A stretch of DNA of 33,082 bases. Origin: Clostridia bacterium. Lineage in GTDB: Bacteria > Bacillota > Clostridia > Christensenellales > Borkfalkiaceae. The stretch covers positions 1 through 33,082 of the forward strand of contig JAFVRE010000054.1 in NCBI GenBank assembly GCA_017504465.1, given 5' to 3'. This document shows positions 7,102 to 15,912 of this stretch, one piece after another; position 1 is the stretch's first letter; every line of letters begins with the position of its first letter. Under the pieces are notes generated by a model. That model searched no databases. It had not been told where the DNA came from and saw only the letters and a program-made list of their open reading frames with translations. The position numbers and the translations under genes were made by a program.

Positions 7102-7225
7102 CCGATTATAAAAAGAAAATATACAAAAGATATTTTTTTAGCTTAATAAAAAGGAAGAGGCCGTACGTAATTTAAAGATTTTTAAGCGCGCATTTCATAT
7201 ATTAAAAAAAGGGAAAAGATTTTTA

Positions 7226-7254
7226 TTGATTTTTAAAAAGGGGTGTGATATAAT
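7226..7254 (+). promoter_or_regulatory. Promoter of the TIR/TM2 gene
   Basis: TTGATT (7226-7231) and TATAAT (7249-7254) are 17 bp apart, 44 bp before the ATG. It is divergent from the plsY promoter across about 125 bp that otherwise shows nothing notable. Confidence 0.75.
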
Positions 7255-7298
7255 AAACCCATTAGCATTCAAAGTAGAAAAAGCAAAGGAAGAAAGCC

Positions 7299-8666
7299 AT
7301 GACCATTTTACAATGCAAGTATTGCGGCGCGCCACTTAAAAACGTGAAAAAGGGAAGTTCCACCGCCCAATGTGAATATTGCCGTAATATTGTTGCCGTA
7401 CCTGCGCTCGACGACGATTTAAAATTGCAAATGCTCAATAAAGCGACGGAGCTGAGAGTGCGCCGCGAATATGATCGCGCCGCACAAGTTTATCAAAGCG
7501 TAGTCGTTCAATTTCCTGAAGAAGCGGAGGCGTATTTTGGATTGTGTCTTTGCAAATACGGGGTGGAATACGTAGAAGATCCTGGTCGTGATCGAAAAAT
7601 TCCTACCTGCAATCGTACTCTACATACAAGTATTTTGTTGGATGCAGATTATTTGTCCGCGCTGAAATATGCGGGTAATTCGGTGTGGAAATACAAAAAG
7701 GACGCGGAAGAAATTGACGAATTGCAAAAAACGATTTTAGAGATTGCAAGAGAACAAAAGCCTTACGATATTTTTATCAGCTACAAGCGCGAAGATGCGC
7801 AAACGGGGGAGCGCACGCAGGACAGTATTCGCGGTCAACAGCTCTATACCGAACTCAAAAGCAAAGGATATAACGTATTTTTTGCGGAGTGGACGTTAAA
7901 TCAAACCGCCACGGGCAGTGTAAAGGGCTATGAGCCGTACGTGTATTCCGCGTTGCATACGGCAAAAATCATGATTTTACTTGGCAGTAAAAAGGAATAT
8001 TTCGAAGGCGTGTGGGTGAGAAACGAATGGTCGCGCTTTTTAGATTTAGCGAATACGGACGAGCAAAAAACGCTAATTCCCTGTTATTCGTCGATAGACG
8101 ACCTACCTAAAGAACTTTCCCATATTCAAGCTCTTGATATGACGGATATTATGTTTGTATCAAGGCTTATGGGTATTGTGGAGAAAAAACTCCCCCTTTC
8201 TAAAAAAGAGGATAGAGCGAAGCAAACGGCGGGGGCAGGTACGGAACAAACGTACAGCCGTCCTGATTTTTCCAAAGCTGCGGAAGTGGCAAAAACCATC
8301 GTTTCCGACGTAGCGAACACGGCGAAAAATATGTTTTCGGATATAGCCTCGTCATTTCATAAAGAGGAAAAAACGAACAAGAAAGAAGACGAAGATCGCG
8401 AGAGCGGAAGCGTTGAAGAAACTACGTTTGAGCAAACGCGGCGTACGGAAAAGAAATCTAAACTGCTTGCGATTATTTTTCATATTGCATTAGGCGCGTG
8501 GGGCGTGGGGGATTTTTATCTCGGTTTTACAAACAAGGGTTTACAAAAGATTTTTTTAAGCATTCTTTCATCGGGGCTTATCGGTACAATTTGGAGCTTG
8601 TTCGACGCCTATAAATTATGGAAAGGCGAGCCTGAACGTGACGCGGAAGGCGTAATTATCGAATAA
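7299..8666 (+). CDS. Zinc-ribbon / TIR / TM2 multidomain protein
   Basis: 455 residues, SD AAAGGAAG. Order of parts: a zinc ribbon (Cys6, Cys9, Cys25, Cys28), a helical TPR-like region (about 40-150, with EYDRAAQVYQSVVVQFPEEAEAYFGL split over two helices), a TIR domain (about 155-290), a charged linker (300-385) and a C-terminal TM2 domain (386-440) with GVGDFYLGF and two hydrophobic helices. The TIR contains YDIFISYKRED and WVRNEW; Glu243 aligns with the catalytic Glu of the SARM1 segment WVHKEI, so NAD-cleaving activity is plausible. TIR proteins of bacteria serve in antiphage defence, but also as unexplained signalling proteins. The TM2 helices would tether TIR to the membrane. The gene is monocistronic between plsY and dnaK with no obvious defence partner. 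Domain calls are firm; the function is inference. Confidence 0.88.
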   Translation: MTILQCKYCGAPLKNVKKGSSTAQCEYCRNIVAVPALDDDLKLQMLNKATELRVRREYDRAAQVYQSVVVQFPEEAEAYFGLCLCKYGVEYVEDPGRDRKIPTCNRTLHTSILLDADYLSALKYAGNSVWKYKKDAEEIDELQKTILEIAREQKPYDIFISYKREDAQTGERTQDSIRGQQLYTELKSKGYNVFFAEWTLNQTATGSVKGYEPYVYSALHTAKIMILLGSKKEYFEGVWVRNEWSRFLDLANTDEQKTLIPCYSSIDDLPKELSHIQALDMTDIMFVSRLMGIVEKKLPLSKKEDRAKQTAGAGTEQTYSRPDFSKAAEVAKTIVSDVANTAKNMFSDIASSFHKEEKTNKKEDEDRESGSVEETTFEQTRRTEKKSKLLAIIFHIALGAWGVGDFYLGFTNKGLQKIFLSILSSGLIGTIWSLFDAYKLWKGEPERDAEGVIIE

Positions 8667-8708
8667 AAGGACGTTTCATAAATAAGAAGGTATTGCGCGT
8701 AAAAATAA

Positions 8709-8749
8709 GGCGGCGGAAAAGATTTTTCGTCGCCGTTAAATTTTTTTTG
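8709..8749 (+). terminator. Terminator of the TIR/TM2 gene
   Basis: GGCGGCGGAAAA (8709-8720) pairs with TTTTCGTCGCC (8724-8734) with a small bulge and is followed by eight T at 8741-8748. Confidence 0.85.
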
Positions 8750-8800
8750 TTTATTTTGTTTAAGGTGGTGTTTTAGGGGTTACATATAAACTGAAAATGA

Positions 8801-8986
8801 ATGGCTCCGTCACTTTATCCGGTCGATTTTTGACGAAAAAAGAACTACGAAATACTTCGCGTTTTGTTCGGTTACAGACTTTCCAAGTATGCGCCCTCAC
8901 AAAGCACTTGTCTTTCTTGTATTTTTCTTGTCAATCCGCTAAAATTTTTTTAGCTCAAATCAACCGTTCTCAGTGATGCAGCCCAA
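8801..8986 (+). mobile_element. MITE-like palindromic element upstream of dnaK (long copy)
   Basis: The ends are imperfect inverted repeats: ATGGCTCCGTCACT (8801-8814) and AGTGATGCAGCCCAA (8972-8986). They match the ends of the 69-bp element at 10825-10893. The right 38 bp (8949-8986) agree with 10856-10893 at about 29 of 38 positions by eye. A 59-codon frame (8797-8976) crosses it but has no SD or recognisable domain. No transposase is encoded, so it would be a non-autonomous element or a REP-type repeat. Confidence 0.5.
8917..8945 (+). promoter_or_regulatory. Probable dnaK promoter, inside the palindromic element
   Basis: TTGTAT (8917-8922) and TAAAAT (8940-8945) are 17 bp apart, about 80 bp before the dnaK ATG. 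No CIRCE operator (TTAGCACTC with its inverted copy) is visible between 8750 and 9027, so HrcA control is not supported. The rest of this 361-bp gap is the terminator at 8709 and the element. Confidence 0.6.
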
Positions 8987-9027
8987 AAGAAAACAGGGGT
9001 TTTCCCCGTATAAGGAGAGTAAAAATT

Positions 9028-10821
9028 ATGGCAGGTAAAGTTATCGGTATCGACTTAGGTACAACTAATTCGTGTGTAGCGGTTATGGAAGGCGGTGAAC
9101 CCGTTGTTATCACCAACGCAGAGGGTTCAAGAACGACTCCTTCCGTCGTTTCTTTCCAAAAGGACGGTTCGCGTGTGGTTGGTCAAGCAGCAAAGCGTCA
9201 AGCGGTTGCTAACCCCGATAAAACGGTTATTTCCATTAAAAGACACATGGGGTCTGATTATAAAGTAAACATTGACGACAAGGCGTATTCCCCTCAGGAA
9301 ATCTCCGCAATGACGCTTGCAAAGCTCAAGGCGGACGCTGAAGCGTATCTTGGACAAAAGGTAACGGAAGCAGTTATCACTTGTCCTGCATATTTCTCGG
9401 ACAGTCAACGTCAAGCAACCAAAGACGCAGGTAAAATTGCAGGCCTTAACGTGCTTCGTATCATCAACGAACCTACGGCTGCGGCGCTTGCTTACGGTCT
9501 TGACAAGGACAAGGGCGGTAAGGTTATGATTTACGACCTTGGCGGCGGTACGTTCGACGTTTCCATTCTCGAAATTTCCGACGGCGTATTTGAAGTTCTT
9601 GCAACCAACGGCGACACCAAGCTCGGCGGCGACGATTGGGATAATAAGATTATGCAATATCTTGTGGATGAGTTCAAGAAATCCCACGCTATCGACCTTT
9701 CTAAAGACAAAATGGCAATGCAACGTCTTAAAGAGGCAGCAGAAAAGGCAAAGATCGAGCTTTCGGGCATGAACTCCACCAACGTAAACCTTCCCTTCAT
9801 TTCCATGAGCGCGGAAGGCCCTCAACACCTTGATATCACGATTACGAAACAAAAATTCGAGGCTATGACGAGCGACCTTCTCAATAGAACGGTTGAACCC
9901 ATGCGCGCTGCAATGCGTGACGCAGGCCTTTCTTACAGCGATATTGACAAGGTAATTTTGGTCGGCGGTTCGACGCGTATGCCTGCAGTCATTGAAAAGG
10001 TACGCGAAGTAACGGGCAAAGAACCCTTCAAGGGCATTAACCCCGACGAATGCGTTGCAATCGGCGCAGCTGTACAAGGCGGCGTTTTGACGGGTGAAGT
10101 TAAGGACGTGCTCCTTCTCGACGTAACTCCCCTGTCGCTCGGTATTGAAACGCTAGGCGGCGTATTCACGAGAATTATCGATAGAAACACGACTATTCCC
10201 GTTAAGAAGAGCCAAGTATTCTCGACGGCGGCTGACAATCAAACGAGCGTAGATATCCACGTTCTTCAAGGCGAACGCGAGTTCTGCAAAGACAACAAGA
10301 CGCTTGGCAACTTCATGCTCACGGGTATTGCTCCCGCGCCTCGCGGAATCCCTCAAATCGAAGTGACCTTCGATATCGACGCAAACGGTATCGTACACGT
10401 AACGGCGCAAGATAAGGGTACGGGCAAATCCACGGATATCACGATCACGTCTTCGACCAACCTTTCCGAAGAAGAAATCGACAAGGCTGTTAAAGAAGCA
10501 GAACAATTCGCTGAAGAAGACAAGAAGAGAAAGGAAAAAGTGGATAACAAGAACAAGCTCGACGGCATGATTTTCTCGGTTGAACAAACGATGAAAGAAG
10601 CGGGCGACAAGCTTGACGAAAACGACAAGGCTACCTTGCAATCGGCTATCGATGCGGCGAAAACGGAGCTTGCAAGCGACGATGACGACCGTATCAAAGC
10701 AGGTTATGAAAAGCTCATGCAAGACGTACAACCGGTATTTGCAAAGCTTTATCAAGCAAACGGCGGCGCTAACCCCAACGCGAACACGACGACGGAAGGA
10801 GATACGGAATTCCATCAATAA
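9028..10821 (+). CDS. dnaK: Chaperone DnaK (Hsp70)
   Basis: 597 residues: ATPase domain 1-~360, linker [13 protein letters not shown], substrate-binding domain and helical lid, ending in EGDTEFHQ after a Gly/Asn-rich tail. Signature motifs are [33 protein letters not shown] and [12 protein letters not shown]. The protein lacks the insertion near residue 80 typical of Gram-negative DnaK. It folds nascent and stressed proteins with DnaJ and GrpE. AAGGAGAG precedes the ATG. dnaJ follows after 171 bp, but hrcA and grpE are not upstream: a TIR gene and terminator sit there instead. Codon choice is strongly biased, with C-ending codons such as AAC and TTC frequent, as expected for high expression. 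Confidence 0.98.
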   Translation: MAGKVIGIDLGTTNSCVAVMEGGEPVVITNAEGSRTTPSVVSFQKDGSRVVGQAAKRQAVANPDKTVISIKRHMGSDYKVNIDDKAYSPQEISAMTLAKLKADAEAYLGQKVTEAVITCPAYFSDSQRQATKDAGKIAGLNVLRIINEPTAAALAYGLDKDKGGKVMIYDLGGGTFDVSILEISDGVFEVLATNGDTKLGGDDWDNKIMQYLVDEFKKSHAIDLSKDKMAMQRLKEAAEKAKIELSGMNSTNVNLPFISMSAEGPQHLDITITKQKFEAMTSDLLNRTVEPMRAAMRDAGLSYSDIDKVILVGGSTRMPAVIEKVREVTGKEPFKGINPDECVAIGAAVQGGVLTGEVKDVLLLDVTPLSLGIETLGGVFTRIIDRNTTIPVKKSQVFSTAADNQTSVDIHVLQGEREFCKDNKTLGNFMLTGIAPAPRGIPQIEVTFDIDANGIVHVTAQDKGTGKSTDITITSSTNLSEEEIDKAVKEAEQFAEEDKKRKEKVDNKNKLDGMIFSVEQTMKEAGDKLDENDKATLQSAIDAAKTELASDDDDRIKAGYEKLMQDVQPVFAKLYQANGGANPNANTTTEGDTEFHQ

Positions 10822-10824
10822 TAT

Positions 10825-10893
10825 TTGGCTCTATCACAAACCACCTAAAATAAGTTTTAGATTAAATCAATCATCCTTTGTGATACAGCCTAA
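10825..10893 (+). mobile_element. Palindromic element downstream of dnaK (short copy)
   Basis: TTGGCTCTATCACAAA (10825-10840) and TTTGTGATACAGCCTAA (10877-10893) are inverted repeats that match except for one mismatch and one extra base. An inner stem CTAAAA (10845-10850) with TTTTAG (10855-10860) adds a second hairpin. It is related to the long element ahead of dnaK. As RNA it would form a stable structure at the 3' end of dnaK and may protect or partly terminate the transcript. Confidence 0.55.
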
Positions 10894-10929
10894 GGGTTAA
10901 TAAACAAAGTAAACGAAAAAACAATACAT

Positions 10930-10955
10930 CGGGTTTGGCAATACCGCCAAACCCG
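10930..10955 (+). other. Strong hairpin between dnaK and dnaJ
   Basis: CGGGTTTGGC (10930-10939) pairs perfectly with GCCAAACCCG (10946-10955) around a 6-nt loop. No T-tract follows. A TATAAT at 10963-10968 has no clear -35. The hairpin may be a processing site or partial block that lowers dnaJ relative to dnaK. Confidence 0.65.
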
Positions 10956-10992
10956 TATGGCATATAATAGAGAACAAGTTTAAGAGGCTGTT

Positions 10993-12138
10993 ATGGCAGA
11001 AAAGAAGAATTATTACGAGATTTTATGCGTTGACAAAAAGGCGACGCCCGACCAAATTAAATCGGCGTATAGAAAACTTGCAATGAAATACCATCCCGAC
11101 CGCAATCAAGGCGACGAAGCGGCGGCGGAAAAATTCAAGGAAATCAACGAAGCGAACGAGGTTTTATCCGACGAGCAAAAACGCGCCGCATACGATTACG
11201 AGCTCGAACATCCCGGTATGGGCGGTTTTGGCGGCGGTTTCGGTGGCTTTGAAGGCGGTTTTGGCGGTTTCGAAGATATTTTTAGCAGTATTTTCGGTGG
11301 CGGCTTTGGCGGGGCAACCCGTTCGGCGCAATCGGAAGTCGGCGAAGATATCCAAAAGGAAATGACGTTGAGCTTTATGGACGCGGCGAAGGGCTGTACG
11401 AAAACGCTTTCGTATATGCGTAACGAGCCTTGTCAGGCCTGTAAGAGCACGGGCGCAAAGGACGGCGTGAGATTCAGTTCTTGTTCCCGTTGCGGCGGTA
11501 AGGGTATCATACAAACGGTGCAAAACACCATGTTTGGAAGAACGATTAGACAGAGCGCGTGTCCCGACTGTTCGGGCACAGGCCGTACCATTGACGAAAA
11601 ATGCCCCGAATGTAAGGGCAAGGGCTGGCAGAGAAAGGAAACGGAAGTTACGTTTACCATTCCTGCAGGCGTGGACGAGAAGAGCTATATTAAAAAACGC
11701 GGCTACGGTCAAGCGGCGCAAAGAGGGGGTATGCCCGGCGATTTGATTGTCACTTTCCGTATTGAACCGCATAAGCTGTTCTTGAGAAAGGGCTTTGATC
11801 TTTTGGTGGATTTACCCATTTCGTTTAGGCTTGCCGCACTCGGCGGTACGGTAAAAGTTCCTACGCTCGACGACACCTTTGATTTTACCATTCCCGAAGG
11901 CACGCAAAGCGGACAGGTATTCACCATTCGCGGGAAAGGTATTAAGTCGGCAAGAGGGGGCACGGGCAACCTGATTTTAAAGGTATTCGTTGAAGTCCCG
12001 ACCAAAATCACAAGGGATCAGAAGAAGAAAATCGAAGCGCTTTACGATGACGTGGAATTGAAACAATACGATAAAATGAAACGGTACTCCGAAAACGTGG
12101 AAAGTTTTTACGGCAAAAAGCCTTTTTCAAAACAATAA
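10993..12138 (+). CDS. dnaJ: Chaperone DnaJ (Hsp40, type I)
   Basis: 381 residues, full type I layout. The J domain (4-70) has the HPD motif in KYHPDRNQG. A Gly/Phe-rich linker follows (about 73-105, repeated GGFGG). The zinc domain has four CxxC pairs: CQACKSTG, CSRCGGKG, CPDCSGTG and CPECKGKG; the first lacks the usual Gly after the second Cys. Two C-terminal beta domains complete the protein. It delivers clients to DnaK and stimulates its ATPase. AAGAGG lies upstream of ATG 10993. It probably shares the dnaK transcript, with the hairpin at 10930 between them. Confidence 0.98.
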   Translation: MAEKKNYYEILCVDKKATPDQIKSAYRKLAMKYHPDRNQGDEAAAEKFKEINEANEVLSDEQKRAAYDYELEHPGMGGFGGGFGGFEGGFGGFEDIFSSIFGGGFGGATRSAQSEVGEDIQKEMTLSFMDAAKGCTKTLSYMRNEPCQACKSTGAKDGVRFSSCSRCGGKGIIQTVQNTMFGRTIRQSACPDCSGTGRTIDEKCPECKGKGWQRKETEVTFTIPAGVDEKSYIKKRGYGQAAQRGGMPGDLIVTFRIEPHKLFLRKGFDLLVDLPISFRLAALGGTVKVPTLDDTFDFTIPEGTQSGQVFTIRGKGIKSARGGTGNLILKVFVEVPTKITRDQKKKIEALYDDVELKQYDKMKRYSENVESFYGKKPFSKQ

Positions 12139-12195
12139 ATTGATAAAAATATTTAAAAAAATATCATTTAATAAAAAAATTGTCGTAAAAAAATA

Positions 12196-12224
12196 TTGAC
12201 AAGTTCTTTTTTGCGTGCTATAAT
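12196..12224 (+). promoter_or_regulatory. SigA-type promoter of the PH-domain gene
   Basis: TTGACA (12196-12201) and TATAAT (12219-12224) with a 17-bp spacer, followed by AGGAGG at 12248. This is the best consensus promoter in the window. No clear terminator separates it from dnaJ. Confidence 0.9.
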
Positions 12225-12262
12225 AATATAGCATTATAATCTTAATAGGAGGATTAGAAGAA

Positions 12263-12916
12263 ATGAGAGATGATTATTTATTTGTCATTCGTAAGTCAAT
12301 ATTCGCAAACAATCAAAAAATATTCTTCTTTTTCCTCACGGCGTTCGACTTTATTATCGTCGCGTTGCTTGGGGACGTTCTTACTTCGAGCTTTATCGAA
12401 GAAATTTTCGGTATGGTAATTCCCCAAGCGATTTGGAATTTCCTTGCAAGTCCCGCTTACAGCATTGTTATGTACGTATGCGCGTTCATTTCCTTGCTGA
12501 TCGGTACGATTATTATCATCGACTTAAAAACATATAAAACGATTTTCTACAAAGATAGAATTGTTATTCAAGGCGGTCTTATCGCGCGTTTGGAAAGACA
12601 AATCCCCTTAACCCCGATTTTGGGTGTACATATGGAACAAGGCTTCTGGGGCCGCGTGTTCGACTACGCATCTTTCGTAGTTGAAAGGGTAGGTACGGAA
12701 GACTGGAATCTTGAAGCAGACGCAAAGATCGGTGAAGTAAACGGTTACGAAGGCGCGTTGTTCCGTGTAGCAGACGCGGCGGCTGTTAAGGAATGTCTTG
12801 AAGAAATGATCATCATCACGAGAGATGACATTACGGCAGTTGTTGGCAATCACGCAGGCAAGGTGGAAAAACCCTTGTCCGAGCGTATGGCTAGGATCGT
12901 GCCTAACGCTGATTAA
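12263..12916 (+). CDS. Bacterial PH-domain (YdbS-like) membrane protein
   Basis: 217 residues with two long hydrophobic segments (about 21-40 and 62-90), followed by a cytosolic bPH2-type domain (about 90-180: TYKTIFYKDRIVIQGG, then ERQIPLTPILGVHMEQG). The last 35 residues are hydrophilic. Proteins of this architecture are common in Bacillota and lack a settled function; roles in membrane stress have been proposed for YdbS/YdbT. It has its own strong promoter and terminator. Confidence 0.8.
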   Translation: MRDDYLFVIRKSIFANNQKIFFFFLTAFDFIIVALLGDVLTSSFIEEIFGMVIPQAIWNFLASPAYSIVMYVCAFISLLIGTIIIIDLKTYKTIFYKDRIVIQGGLIARLERQIPLTPILGVHMEQGFWGRVFDYASFVVERVGTEDWNLEADAKIGEVNGYEGALFRVADAAAVKECLEEMIIITRDDITAVVGNHAGKVEKPLSERMARIVPNAD

Positions 12917-12931
12917 TTTCAAAAAAAATCG

Positions 12932-12965
12932 AAATCGCTTGTCTATTCGGCAGGCGATTTTTTTT
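12932..12965 (+). terminator. Terminator of the PH-domain gene
   Basis: AAATCGCTTGTC (12932-12943) pairs with GGCAGGCGATTT (12949-12960), including two G-U pairs, and is followed by T to 12965. Confidence 0.9.
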
Positions 12966-13128
12966 GCGCAGTTATTTCCAAACCTGCTTTCGTTGCAGAA
13001 ACAAACGGTAACCTTTTTTCATTATGGCGCATATAATAGAAAAAGGCTTCGTCAAATATTCGGTTGATTTTTCCGCGGAAATCAAGCGTTATTTTCGGCG
13101 CAGCGTAGAAAAAAGGGAGGGCTTTTGT

Positions 13129-13473
13129 ATGGAAATGAGTTTTTCTGATTTGAAATTAAAAGAGGTAATCAACACCGCCGACGGAAGAAAATTAGGCAAG
13201 ATTTGTGACATTGTATTTTGTTATCCCGAAAACAAAATTTTAGGGTTTATCGTGCCGGGCAATCGCAGCTTTGGGGTAAAGAAAACGGATTTTTTTCTCG
13301 ACCTTAAAAATATCGTAAAAATCGGCGGCGACACCGTTCTCGTCAATGTTGGCTGTCCAAGACAAAATGGCGCGAGGCCGCGTCAAGCGCAAAACACTTG
13401 CCCTGCGGGTAGGTTCCCAACCGTCTTTGGAGAGCAGAACGCTGAAAGAAGGAGCTATGAAGAATACGAATAA
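13129..13473 (+). CDS. PRC-barrel protein, YlmC/YmxH family
   Basis: 114 residues from ATG 13129, chosen because AAAAGGGAGG lies just upstream and the domain begins at once (MEMSFSDLKLKEVINTADGR). An open frame extends to 13024 but its N-terminal residues have no family match. The pattern KEVIN-DGRKLGKICD-ILGFIVPG-LKNIVKIGGDTVLVNVG is the PRC-barrel of the YlmC/YmxH family, linked to sporulation in Bacillota. About 40 C-terminal residues (CPRQNGARPRQAQNTCPAG) go beyond the usual ~85-residue core and look low in structure. TATAAT at 13032 has no clear -35. Confidence 0.8.
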   Translation: MEMSFSDLKLKEVINTADGRKLGKICDIVFCYPENKILGFIVPGNRSFGVKKTDFFLDLKNIVKIGGDTVLVNVGCPRQNGARPRQAQNTCPAGRFPTVFGEQNAERRSYEEYE

Positions 13474-13610
13474 GCCCTAAAATGCCTGCGCGGGCTAAAA
13501 AGTGGTAAAAATTACCCGAATTTCATTAATTTTTCACAGTGTTATGGTGTAGAATTAATAAAAAACGGGTATATTTAAAATGACAAGCAAACGAAAGAGG
13601 AGGAGAAGTT

Positions 13611-14282
13611 ATGAAAATCTTGATTGTTGATGATGAGGAAATGATCCGCAACGTACTTCGCGAATACGTAGAGTTTGAAGGCAACGAGGCGTTTGAGGCG
13701 GCTGACGGTATGGAAGCCGTCAAGCTTTGCAGGGAAAACGATTATGACCTCTTGCTCATGGACGTTATGATGCCTCGGCTCGACGGATTTTCCGCAGTCA
13801 AGGAAATTAAAAAAAGCAAGGATATTCCCGTCATTATGCTCTCGGCAAGGGGCGAAGAATACGATAAATTATTCGCGTTTGAGCTCGGCGTTGACGATTA
13901 CGTCACCAAGCCGTTTTCTCCCAAGGAAGTAATGGCGCGCATCAATGCCGTGACGAAGCGCAGAGCCACGCGCAATACAAGCCAGGGCAACGAAATTTTG
14001 AAATTTGAAGGCTTGGAAATTGACATGGCGGGCAGGAACGTGTACGTGGACGGCGAAAAGGCGGAACTTACCCCCAAGGAATACGAATTGCTTTTTTATC
14101 TCGTTCGCAACAAGGGCATCGCGCTCACGCGCGAAAAACTGCTTTACGACGTGTGGGGGTTTGATTTCTACGGCGACGACCGTACCGTTGACACGCATAT
14201 TAAAATGCTTCGCGGTAACCTGAAAGACTATCGCAAATTTATTGTGACGTTGCGTGGACTTGGTTACAAATTCGAGGTTTAA
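13611..14282 (+). CDS. OmpR/PhoB-type response regulator
   Basis: 223 residues. The receiver domain (1-115) has the acidic pair Asp7/Asp8, phospho-acceptor Asp51 (LLLMDVMMPRLDG), Ser78 of MLSAR and Lys100 of VTKPFSP. A winged-helix DNA-binding domain occupies about 128-223 (LTPKEYELLFYLVRNKG ... DDRTVDTHIKMLRGNL). SD AGGAGG. The sensor kinase follows after 84 bp, forming a complete two-component system. The signal and regulon cannot be read from this window; the next gene downstream (ECF S component) has its own promoter. Confidence 0.95.
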   Translation: MKILIVDDEEMIRNVLREYVEFEGNEAFEAADGMEAVKLCRENDYDLLLMDVMMPRLDGFSAVKEIKKSKDIPVIMLSARGEEYDKLFAFELGVDDYVTKPFSPKEVMARINAVTKRRATRNTSQGNEILKFEGLEIDMAGRNVYVDGEKAELTPKEYELLFYLVRNKGIALTREKLLYDVWGFDFYGDDRTVDTHIKMLRGNLKDYRKFIVTLRGLGYKFEV

Positions 14283-14366
14283 AGAAGAAAGAAAACGGCG
14301 TGGCGGCGGTATAGCCGCGCTTACGGGATGGTACTTGAGATAAGGCTTTAAAAAGGTAGCAAAGCT

Positions 14367-15830
14367 ATGAAAAAGAGCGGAAAGACAAAACAGAGAATGC
14401 GTCAACGCGTCCTCGATCATAAAAGCACGAGCATATACTTTTTGGTATGGTCGGTTTTTTCGCTGGTCGCGTTTTTAACTGCGCTACTTTGCTCGCTCTT
14501 TCAGCCTTACGTCGTGCGCAACACGTATGAGCGTCAGTTGTCTTTAGATATTGCGAGAAAGGGGAGAGAAGTTGAATCGATTATCGAGCGCTATGGCGCG
14601 GACGTAACCACTGCCGAGCGTTACAGCGCGCTCATCAGGGGGTTGGCGATTGCGAACAACGTTGAAGTGTACGTGCTTTACGAAAATGGAGAAGTGCTTT
14701 TCCCGTATCCTGAAGTTTCCGATCAATTTCCCATTAGAACGGACTTTTCAAGCGAGATCAAGGAACTGACGTCCCAGCTTGAACAAAACGACGAAAAATC
14801 GGTTGTTTATTCCACGGACAGGGAATGTGTTTACGGTTCGGCAATGGGCGCATATAAGGGCGAAAAGACCTATCTTTACGTAGCGGAATCTACCGAATTT
14901 TTGAAGGTAATTATGCGTGAAATTCAGGTGCGTATATGGTTTATAGCCGTGTTGGTATTCATAATTTCCTTTGCGATATCGAGCGCGCTTACAGGGTTCT
15001 TGGTTGAACCGCTTGCGCTTATGCGTGAAAAGACAAACCGTCTTGCGCGCGGCGACTTCGACGTGGACTTTCTCGACGGCGCGTATGGGGAAGAGATTGT
15101 AGAGCTGGCGCAAACGCTGAATTTTGCCCGCGATGAAATTTCCAAAGCGGGTAGAATGCAAAGAGAATTGATTGCAAACGTATCTCACGATTTCAAAACG
15201 CCGTTGACAATGATAAAATCCTACGCGTCCATGATCCGTGAAATTTCGGGGGAAATCCCTGAAAAACGCAACAAGCACGCGCTTGTTATCGAAGAGGAGG
15301 CGGATCGATTAACCGCGCTTGTCAATGACGTTTTGGAGCTTTCCAAGCTCGCTTCGGGGATAGGGGAGTTAAGGCTTGAAAAAATCAATCTTTCAAGCTA
15401 CCTTTACGAAATTCTCAATCGTTTCGAGTATCTTTCGGAAACGCAGGGTTATCAATTTATCGTCGATATCGACGAAGGGCTTTATACGTCGGCCGACAAA
15501 CTTAAAATAGGCCAAGTATTATATAATCTAATCGGCAACGCCGTCAACTACACGGGTGAAGACAAACGGGTATTCGTCAGTTTGAAAGGAGACGGGCTCG
15601 GCTCTTGCTTTACCGTTCGCGATACGGGTAAAGGGATTAAGGACGAGGACTTGTCTGCTATTTGGGAACGTTATTATCGTTCTTCCGAGATGCACAAAAG
15701 GCCTGTTAAAGGCACGGGCTTGGGGCTTTCCATTGTCAAGAGTGCGCTCGATAGACACGGCTTTGTTTACGGCGTGCGTAGCAAATTAGGGGTAGGCAGC
15801 GAATTTTACGTAATTTTCCCTAAAGCATAG
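14367..15830 (+). CDS. Sensor histidine kinase
   Basis: 487 residues. TM1 is at about 22-45, an extracytoplasmic sensor region of about 145 residues follows (dCache/PAS-like in length, no known motif), TM2 is at about 191-213, then HAMP (about 206-262). The HisKA domain carries the phospho-accepting His274 in NVSHDFKTPL. The ATPase domain shows the N box (QVLYNLIGNAVNYTG), G1 (VRDTGKGI) and G2 (KGTGLGLSIVK). It should phosphorylate the preceding response regulator. A strong terminator ends the pair. Confidence 0.95.
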   Translation: MKKSGKTKQRMRQRVLDHKSTSIYFLVWSVFSLVAFLTALLCSLFQPYVVRNTYERQLSLDIARKGREVESIIERYGADVTTAERYSALIRGLAIANNVEVYVLYENGEVLFPYPEVSDQFPIRTDFSSEIKELTSQLEQNDEKSVVYSTDRECVYGSAMGAYKGEKTYLYVAESTEFLKVIMREIQVRIWFIAVLVFIISFAISSALTGFLVEPLALMREKTNRLARGDFDVDFLDGAYGEEIVELAQTLNFARDEISKAGRMQRELIANVSHDFKTPLTMIKSYASMIREISGEIPEKRNKHALVIEEEADRLTALVNDVLELSKLASGIGELRLEKINLSSYLYEILNRFEYLSETQGYQFIVDIDEGLYTSADKLKIGQVLYNLIGNAVNYTGEDKRVFVSLKGDGLGSCFTVRDTGKGIKDEDLSAIWERYYRSSEMHKRPVKGTGLGLSIVKSALDRHGFVYGVRSKLGVGSEFYVIFPKA

Positions 15831-15857
15831 CGCATGAAGAATAAAATAGTCATTTTC

Positions 15858-15891
15858 AGGGGTAAGGCGGCGCCTTGCCCCTACTTTTTTT
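15858..15891 (+). terminator. Terminator of the two-component operon
   Basis: An 11-bp stem with one G-U (15858-15868 with 15872-15882) has a 3-nt loop and T from 15885. The GGGGTAAGGC-type palindrome looks like those dispersed through some clostridial genomes, which I cannot check here. Confidence 0.9.
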
Positions 15892-15912
15892 CAAGGAAAG
15901 TCAATAGAGTAG

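Noticed and set aside
8797..8976. 59-codon open frame upstream of dnaK
   Set aside because: It spans the palindromic element, has no SD or known domain, and its end coincides with the element's inverted repeat. It is probably a chance frame in a repeat.
8750..9027. CIRCE/HrcA operator upstream of dnaK
   Set aside because: No TTAGCACTC or its inverted partner with a 9-bp gap could be found, even in degenerate form.
9127..10077. Long minus-strand open frame (316 codons) opposite dnaK
   Set aside because: It is fully antisense to dnaK, whose strong codon bias opens the opposite frame. It lacks an SD and has no domain pattern. The same holds for those opposite dnaJ (11164-11772) and the kinase (14748-15278).
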